Shown here: positions 58,701-64,000 of the stretch, in pieces
Layout of the letters: every line of letters starts with the position of its first letter
Position numbering within the stretch: the first letter of the stretch is position 1
Assembly (NCBI GenBank): GCA_037367405.1
Contig: JAZKJV010009782.1
Coordinates: 124,001-188,000 of the forward strand
Source of the DNA: Ottelia alismoides
Lineage: Eukaryota; Streptophyta; Magnoliopsida; Alismatales; Hydrocharitaceae
Reading direction: 5' to 3'
DNA length: 64,000 nt
Notes under the pieces: generated by a model
Told to the model about the DNA's origin: nothing
Databases searched by the model: none
What the model saw: only the letters and a program-made list of their open reading frames with translations
Translations under genes and position numbers: made by a program

Positions 58701-61049
58701 AAAAAGACAACAAAAATGGAAGGAGAGTCTGTCTACAGCAGCAGGGCCTTCAGATGTACCTTCTCCCACAGCATGGGAACGAGTCCAAGACAGCAAGGCA
58801 GCACAGCATGGCAGTCCACAACAGTAGGAACAAGGCAGCACAACAAGGGTTCGAGTCCTGTTGTTGACGCCACCCAACAGCTTCAGCTGTAGGAACACGG
58901 CAGCCCACAGATGGTGCTTTCCTTCCCAGCAAGAAGACAGCACAACAATCAGAACCACTCCACGATATTTGGCTCTGATACCGTGTTGTCAATCAACCAC
59001 ACGAACACAATAGAGATTACGTGGAAACCCTTCAAGCTGAAGGGAGAAAACCAAGGGCAACACCCCCAACCATCGTGGCGGTTGGGTTTTTCCTTTCTTA
59101 GTTTTTCCTTTCACAAAGATACAAGGGGAGAGAGGGAGATATACACAGGTCTCAGATGGACTAAATGGATCCTCACCCGAGATCCATTACCTGTATTACA
59201 AGCACTCAGTCTGACATGTGTAACTAATTTAGTAATTGTTGTAGCCTGTAGTTATGCATTAGATGGGTACGCTATTCTTTCTTGTTTAGTCATGCGTCCC
59301 TTAGTGGGGATATATAAAGAGCTCCATATTCCATTTCTCTTGAGAAATTTAATGAAAAGATCTGTCCCTGTTGGATCTTTCTTTTTATGGAGTAGGGTGG
59401 TCCTATGAGATTGTCACGGACCATGTAAATCTATGTCTTCGTTTATTATATGTTGTGATTCCTATCTTCTATTTCAGCTTTCGCATGATATCAGGGCATG
59501 CTGATTCTACGGTTCTTTATATTTGAAGTTTGTTCTCCTGGAAACCACCTTTTTAGTGCTTGAGTGGCCTGTCCTCGCCACCTCTCCATCATCGGCATAT
59601 CTTCTCTTGGCCGCTCCACTCATTTCTGGCAATTACAGCTCTCCGATCTCTGAACACTTAGCACTCCCAAGGTCTTTAGCACCACCATTGTTTCTCACCA
59701 GCATCAATTTTCTCTGCTACCCAGCCATCACTGCGAGCATCATTTTCACACGGTCCCTTAACCACTAAAAACACTCCCGAAAGTGGTGGCGATAGACCAA
59801 GAATAGATCCAACCTTCATGGCTCTGAATCCATGTTTTCATCCATTTATATTTTCTATTTTGGTTGACTCACTATGAGTTAACCATGAATTCATAGTCAC
59901 TTGGTTTAATGCACATCTTTAAACCCATTCAAGAGTTTAAATCCATGACAACTCCTCCTCCTCCCTTCCTATGTTCATTGTATTCCCCACCATCACCACT
60001 ACTGGCACATTGGGCTCAATTTCGAGACATCGACCAACGTGATCGCTGAGCTTCCAAATACTGACAAACGACCCACCTGTTACCTTATAGCCATATGAGC
60101 TCATCAGCCTCACCCACCATTGAACCTACCATATGATCATAGTTGGAAAAAACGGAAGGGGTCTTGGGGTCCTGTGTCTCAACGAAATGGGAATGTCCTT
60201 GCAGCGGAGGTGAAGGGGAATTAGCTTGCTATCTGAGAGATGGTGTCAACACTGGTGTCAACAAGTAGCAACAATGGTGGATTGATTGATCTTGCACAAA
60301 TCCCATAGTCATCGTTGGAGATGCTATCTCTAATTGGATAAAGTTGACTGTTGAGAGGTGAATTATTGGGTGTTTGGGTAATCGGATACTCACACGGTCC
60401 ACATTGCGCACATATTGAATATTGTGGTGTATGAGGCGGGTATTTAGATCACTTGCACTATTTGTTACAGTGAGAATAAATAATCATGCTAGTACTTTTC
60501 CGTTGGAACAGGATGACTTTTTGCCATTAATTATTTGGCTATTATTTTTCCTGGGGAATATGATGACTATTTGCCATCTGGAACCGTATATGATTATTTT
60601 TTTATTATTTCGACAGAAAAATTTATGAAGATGTGGACTCTTTCCTAAGCTGATTTAGATGAGGAAATTGAAGGTTTTTATTGAAAAAATCCGAAGCATA
60701 TTGTTCGTGACAAAATTTACCTTCTAGTTAGTTAGTAACAACATATCGAAAATGTGTATATGGTAGCTGTTCTTGTTTTGCACTTTCTAAGTTTAATGAA
60801 AGTAGATATGATGGTCTTTTTTTTCTTTTCTCATTTGGAACGGGATTCATTTTTCTATGTGTTTAATGAATATTATAGTCTTCTCTCACGAGTTTACGCT
60901 TATATAGTTTCTTTCTGGTTGATTGTTGGATTGGATTATTTAAGGTACTGGATGAATATCAGAAGAACTTTGGAGAGTCTTGGAGAACGGTACAATCAGA
61001 TGTTGCTGAACCATGGACCTATTTAACTGATGCGTTAACTAAATTTCAG
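52709..61049 (+). CDS. YKT61: YKT6-type R-SNARE, exons 1-3; 3' end outside window
   Basis: Exons 52709-52916, 53082-53179 and 60945-61049 join in frame to 137 codons. Introns start GT and end AG; intron 1 splits a Glu codon, and introns 2 and 3 fall between codons. The product begins MKITALLVLKS and contains the YKT6 words EFIVFVARTVAKRTPP, RQSVQHEEYKVHAYN, MDDNYPVRSAFSLLN and LDEYQKNFGESWR. This is the complete longin domain. The SNARE helix and the C-terminal prenylation motif, expected after KFQ, are not found in the remaining 2.95 kb. YKT6 is a lipid-anchored R-SNARE acting in Golgi, vacuolar and endosomal fusion. Exon 1 is strongly GC-rich and has a serine run (ESSSSSAPGD) not seen in Arabidopsis. 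Intron 2 is 7765 bp because of a copia insertion. Confidence 0.93.
53180..54880 (+). other. YKT6 intron 2, part before the copia insertion
   Basis: T-rich intronic sequence. I see no other gene in it; short frames here are without support. Confidence 0.6.
54886..55115 (-). repeat. 3' LTR of the intronic copia element (230 bp)
   Basis: Plus strand TGTTATCAATC...GCACTCAACA. About 88% similar by eye to 58984-59207, with several small indels, which points to an old insertion. Confidence 0.9.
55116..55127 (-). promoter_or_regulatory. Polypurine tract of the intronic copia element
   Basis: The minus strand GGGCAGGGAGAG ends directly at the TG of the 3' LTR. Confidence 0.75.
55128..58446 (-). pseudogene. 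Decayed copia gag-pol, lacking protease and integrase core
   Basis: On the minus strand: Gag pieces (58444-58193 with KLTKENFLLWSAAM; 58189-58001 with MWMILESMYGQREKEL), then an integrase C-terminal part (about 57570-56600, beginning with a SCPYTPQQNG-like stretch), RT (56584-55961 with RYKARVVARGFKKKYGIDY, MDVKNAFLNG and YVDDIIIT), and RNase H (55693-55128 with TDWAGC and SKQQSVCARFSVEAEYKA). The protease, zinc knuckle and N-terminal integrase expected between Gag and 57600 are missing. A duplicated 27-bp word, GATCATTAGAAGAAATTTTG, lies on either side of about 57670 and may mark the deletion. Frameshifts and stops separate the pieces. Confidence 0.85.
58969..58982 (-). promoter_or_regulatory. 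Primer binding site of the intronic copia element
   Basis: The minus strand GGTATCAGAGCCAA, one base from the LTR, is complementary to the initiator-Met tRNA 3' end. Confidence 0.8.
58984..59207 (-). repeat. 5' LTR of the intronic copia element (224 bp)
   Basis: Plus strand TGTTGTCAATC...GCACTC, then AGTCT. It lacks the terminal four bases that the 3' LTR still has. Confidence 0.88.
59213..60944 (+). other. YKT6 intron 2, part after the copia insertion
   Basis: No gene or element recognised; ends with the acceptor ATTATTTAAG before exon 3. Confidence 0.55.
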
Positions 61050-61279
61050 GTATACATCATGTTGAGGTAGTCCTTTGGTCCTGCATAGTTGATGAAAATG
61101 CAGTCACTCATTTTTGTTTCAATTGCTTTATATAAAACTTGGCATCTGAAACATTGCTTTAATCAATTGTTACCATTTATATTTTTAGGTAAAAAGTGTG
61201 ATGGTTATATGTTTGTGTTGTGGAGAGAGAATGCAATAACTAATATCCCAACATTTTTCTCAAAAAAATAATATATCAA
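61050..61279 (+). other. Start of YKT6 intron 3
   Basis: Begins with the donor GTATAC. The segment up to the copia PPT-like GGGGGGAG (61284-61291, minus strand) may include a decayed copia LTR; TGTTGGGATATTAG on the minus strand near 61252 resembles an LTR start, but no partner is visible. Confidence 0.4.
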
Positions 61280-64000
61280 AACTCCCCCCAAGCTTGAGCG
61301 TAGATTTCAATCAAGCTCAGCTTGTAACAACATCTTTGGAATGATGCATTTGCTAATATGTGAGGTAGAAATGAAACCCTTTTGGATCATGACTCGAGTA
61401 TAATATGTCTACCTCAATATTCTTGATGCTCGCATGGAAGGCTGGGTTGTTGGCAATGAAAAGAGCAGCTTGGTTGTCGCATTGGGGGTGCATAGGAAGA
61501 GGCACAACAACAACTAGGTCAGTCAAAACCAAGGTTTGAAAAAATTAAAAACGGAACGAGGCGGTTCCCCTGGAATCGAGGCGAGGCGTAGCCTCGAGGC
61601 GGTCGAGGCGTAAGCCTCAGTTTACAAGGATAAATATCTATAAAAACTACAATAAATATATACTAAATGAAATTATATATATTTTGACTAACATATGATA
61701 TATATTATAAGATATGATAAAATTATAAAGATAAAAATACCGAAAGAAAGATATACAAATGTATGAGAATGCATCTGTTCGTTTTCATCAGAATTCTAAC
61801 TATCTAACCCAAGTTGACGAACCAGTGTATGCACCCCTCCTGCCATAACATCAGAATTTTATTCAAGATTTTATTTCTATTCGGATATATGGATCTGTTT
61901 GTATAAGAATAGTACATGAACTCCCCTTGAATTCTATCTTGGTTGTCCTTCTCGGCATATTGCATAGCTTATTGTGTAACAACTCCTTAAAATTAAGTTT
62001 ACAAGTAAGGCTTTAAATGATATTTGTGGATTCGTATGTTTAAGGGTATAAGTTAAGAGTTTTTGACATAATTGGACATGTTTAATGGTAAATATGAACA
62101 TGAAAGTGGCCAAATTTAAGCATTCATCTTGTATATTTATATCCTAAACAATTAGACCTTTATAAACATATGAAATTACTAATAGGATAAATGATTAACA
62201 TAAAAAATAAATTGAAAATAAAAAAACGCCTCAGCGACCGCCTCACCTCCGCCTCGACCAACTGAGGCGTTCGCCTCTCAGAGGCCCCCTGAGTCGGCCG
62301 TTCTGGGGCGGTTTGAGGTCGTCTCGCCTCGAGGCGTACGCCTCGTGCGCCTCGAGGCGTGTTTTTTTGAACCATGGTCAAAACGGATCTGACCAACATC
62401 ATCTATGTACTCCCATGTGCCATAGCTCTGTACTCAGATTCTATACTAGATCTGGTGACCATTGTATGCTTCTTGCTCTTCCGTGATACCATGGAGCTCC
62501 CTATGAACACTGCAAAGCCAGAGGTAGACTTCATGTCCTTCCTTAGGACATCCCGCATAATCTACACCTACACAAGATGCAACAACAAGAGATGTGCCTC
62601 TGCTAAATAAAGGACCGGTGCCAGATGAGGTCTTCAGATACTGTAGAATCATATGGAATGCATCCATATGCGCATGTCTAGGCTGCTCCATGAACCGACT
62701 CACTCGGTTCACCACAAAGAATATATCTGGCCCGGTGATGGTCTCGTATAGAGCTTCCCAACGAGCTCCATGTACCTCATCTTCTTTACCTCCTTGGTGT
62801 CTTCATTATACAGCTTCTTGTTCTGGTCCATGGGAGTGGTGGCAAGCATGCAATCTACCATGTCTGTCTCAGAGAAAAGATCTGTAATGTACTTCCTCTG
62901 GGTCATCACAAGACCTCGTTGATTCTTGCCAAACTTTAGTCCAAGGAAGTAACGTAGACTGCCAAGGTCCTTGGATACAAACTGTTGACCAAGAAAAACC
63001 TTAGTTGCTTGAATACCCTGCACATCAACCCTTGTAATTATAATATCATCAACATAAACCAATATAACAACAATACCTCTTCGAGACCTTCGAACAAGCA
63101 GTGAATGATCTGCAGTCGATCTCATGAACTCGTGTTACTCTATCAAGTCTGAGAGCTTCTGTAACCATGCTCTTGGACTCTGCTTGAGGTAATAGATAGC
63201 CTTATGAAGTCTACACACCTTTGACGTTCCCCGTCATTAGCGAAATCCGGTGAACGCTACATGTAGACTTCCTCCTGTAGGTTACCATAGAGAAACACAT
63301 TCATCACATCAAGTTGTATAGGAGCCAGTCCCATGTAACTACAACAGAGAAAAGGATCTGCGATGTAGAATGCCAAGCCACTAGAGAGAAAATATCTTGA
63401 TAGTCAACCCCATATGTTTGGGATATCCCACGAGCCACAAGCCTTGCCTTGTAACGATCTTTGATGTCATCTGCTCGGTGCTTCACTGTGAATACTCGCT
63501 TGCATCCCACAACAAACACTATTGTAGGAGGTGTATCAATGCTCTACATGCCATGTAACTGAAATGCGGTCATCTCCTCCTCCACGGCATGTCATCATTT
63601 GCTCTCCTTAAGAGTCTCCTAGTGTGTACATTGTATTTTAATGGCAGATAATCACACAACAAACTTCTTGAAATCCGTCGAAAGTCATACCAGAAACACC
63701 TGTTCAACATGGGGTATCTCGTACAGCTATGTTTGCCTTTACCTAAGGCAATATGCAACCCTAGGTCATCCTTTTGTGGTGGTCTCTGTGCTTCCTGTAT
63801 TTCATGCTCATCATGTAAATGTTCATGTTCACCATTCACACCATTAGTGCCGTCAGTTGGAACCAAATTTTCAGAATTTACGTAAGTGTGTTGGATGTTG
63901 GAGAAGGTATTAGATCATGGAGAACATGCTAAGATATATGTGTAAGAGGAAGTGGAAGAACATCTTCTCCAGACTCAGAGGGACTCAACCTATTACCTGT
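61280..64000 (-). pseudogene. Second copia pol fragment, in YKT6 intron 3
   Basis: Minus-strand pieces: RT N-terminal words RYKARLVARGISQTYGVDYQ (about 63440-63380), YVDDIIIT with LVYVDD (about 63060-63035), DLGSLRYFLGLKF and MTQRKYI (about 62970-62890), RNase H around VGVDYAGC (about 62550) and, beyond a hAT insertion, CDNQAALFIANNPAFH followed by NIEVD (about 61480-61410). It ends in a GGGGGGAG PPT-like run. Many stops and frameshifts. It extends out of the window to the right, and no LTR pair is visible. It is a different family from the intron 2 element. Confidence 0.82.
61530..62376. mobile_element. hAT-type foldback element inside the intron 3 copia fragment
   Basis: 847 bp with termini CAAGGTTTGAAAAA and, inverted, CATGGTTCAAAAAAA, followed on both sides by GAGGCG/CGCCTC-rich arms (61560-61620 and 62225-62365). 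It is flanked by an exact 8-bp direct repeat, GTCAAAAC, at 61522-61529 and 62377-62384, the length typical of hAT elements. The middle is AT-rich and has no transposase. Copia RNase H coding sequence continues on both sides, so the insertion post-dates the copia element. Confidence 0.88.

Larger units (their letters stand above)
54886..59207 (-). mobile_element. Copia-type LTR retrotransposon in YKT6 intron 2
   Basis: Antisense to the host gene. LTRs at 54886-55115 and 58984-59207, initiator-Met-type PBS at 58982-58969, PPT at 55127-55116, and target duplication AGTCT at 54881-54885 and 59208-59212. The first four bases of the 5' LTR (TGTT at the outer end) are missing, so the duplication directly abuts GAGTGC. 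The internal region is 3.87 kb and carries decayed gag, partial integrase, RT and RNase H. It is defective. Confidence 0.9.

Noticed and set aside
58521..58958. 145-codon minus-strand frame rich in Cys and Leu
   Set aside because: It lies between the copia PBS and gag, and has no homology to Gag or any known domain.

Overview
The window is plant nuclear DNA, most likely from a monocot. It holds two conserved eukaryotic genes: a TMEM230-type membrane protein and the R-SNARE YKT6. Both have spliceosomal introns, and the first exon of the YKT6 gene is strongly GC-biased, as is common in commelinid monocots. Everything else is transposable-element DNA of several classes, much of it nested. I cannot name the species.

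Region 1 (1-31227) is a four-level nest of LTR retrotransposons. The oldest layer is D, a decayed Ty3/gypsy chromovirus of Tekay/Del type on the minus strand (26396-31227, with an initiator-Met PBS). Element C, of the Athila type on the plus strand, sits inside the D polyprotein; only its right end is in the window (20325-26395: 3' noncoding tail, PPT and 3' LTR). Element A, a minus-strand Athila relative, is inserted in the tail of C (13171-20324: 5' LTR, PBS, leader and first part of gag). Element B, of the same family and orientation, is inserted in the gag of A. It shows a 3.83-kb 5' LTR, PBS, leader and an uninterrupted 2275-codon gag-pol, and runs off the left edge. The order of insertion is D, then C, then A, then B. 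The missing ends of A, B and C should lie left of position 1.

Region 2 (31228-33405) is a cluster of foldback MITEs separated by TA/GT/GA microsatellites. It ends with a Mutator-like foldback element whose 9-bp target duplication is itself a TATA box, just upstream of the TMEM230 gene (33828-34209, two coding exons).

Region 3 (34210-52340) is intergenic. It contains an L1-type LINE 3' fragment, a tRNA-derived SINE, small tandem duplications, a further MITE, an RTE-type LINE fragment, and three members of one Mutator-like family. The three share 110-140 bp TIRs and 9-bp target duplications, but each carries a different GC-rich interior, so they look like Pack-MULEs.

Region 4 (52341-64000) is the YKT6 gene. 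Three exons are visible and the last part of the gene lies beyond the window. Intron 2 is about 7.8 kb because a copia element with LTRs and an AGTCT target duplication sits in it in antisense. Intron 3 contains a second copia fragment, which is itself split by a hAT-type foldback element with an 8-bp target duplication.

The most unusual sequence features are four. (i) An array of hairpins in the 3' tail of the Athila-like elements, whose right arms plus G-run copy the element's own polypurine tract. (ii) A conserved pair of regulatory palindromes (a W-box dyad and a 28-bp G-box palindrome) in all three long LTRs. (iii) The Mutator insertion that duplicated a TATA box. (iv) The three-member Pack-MULE-like family.
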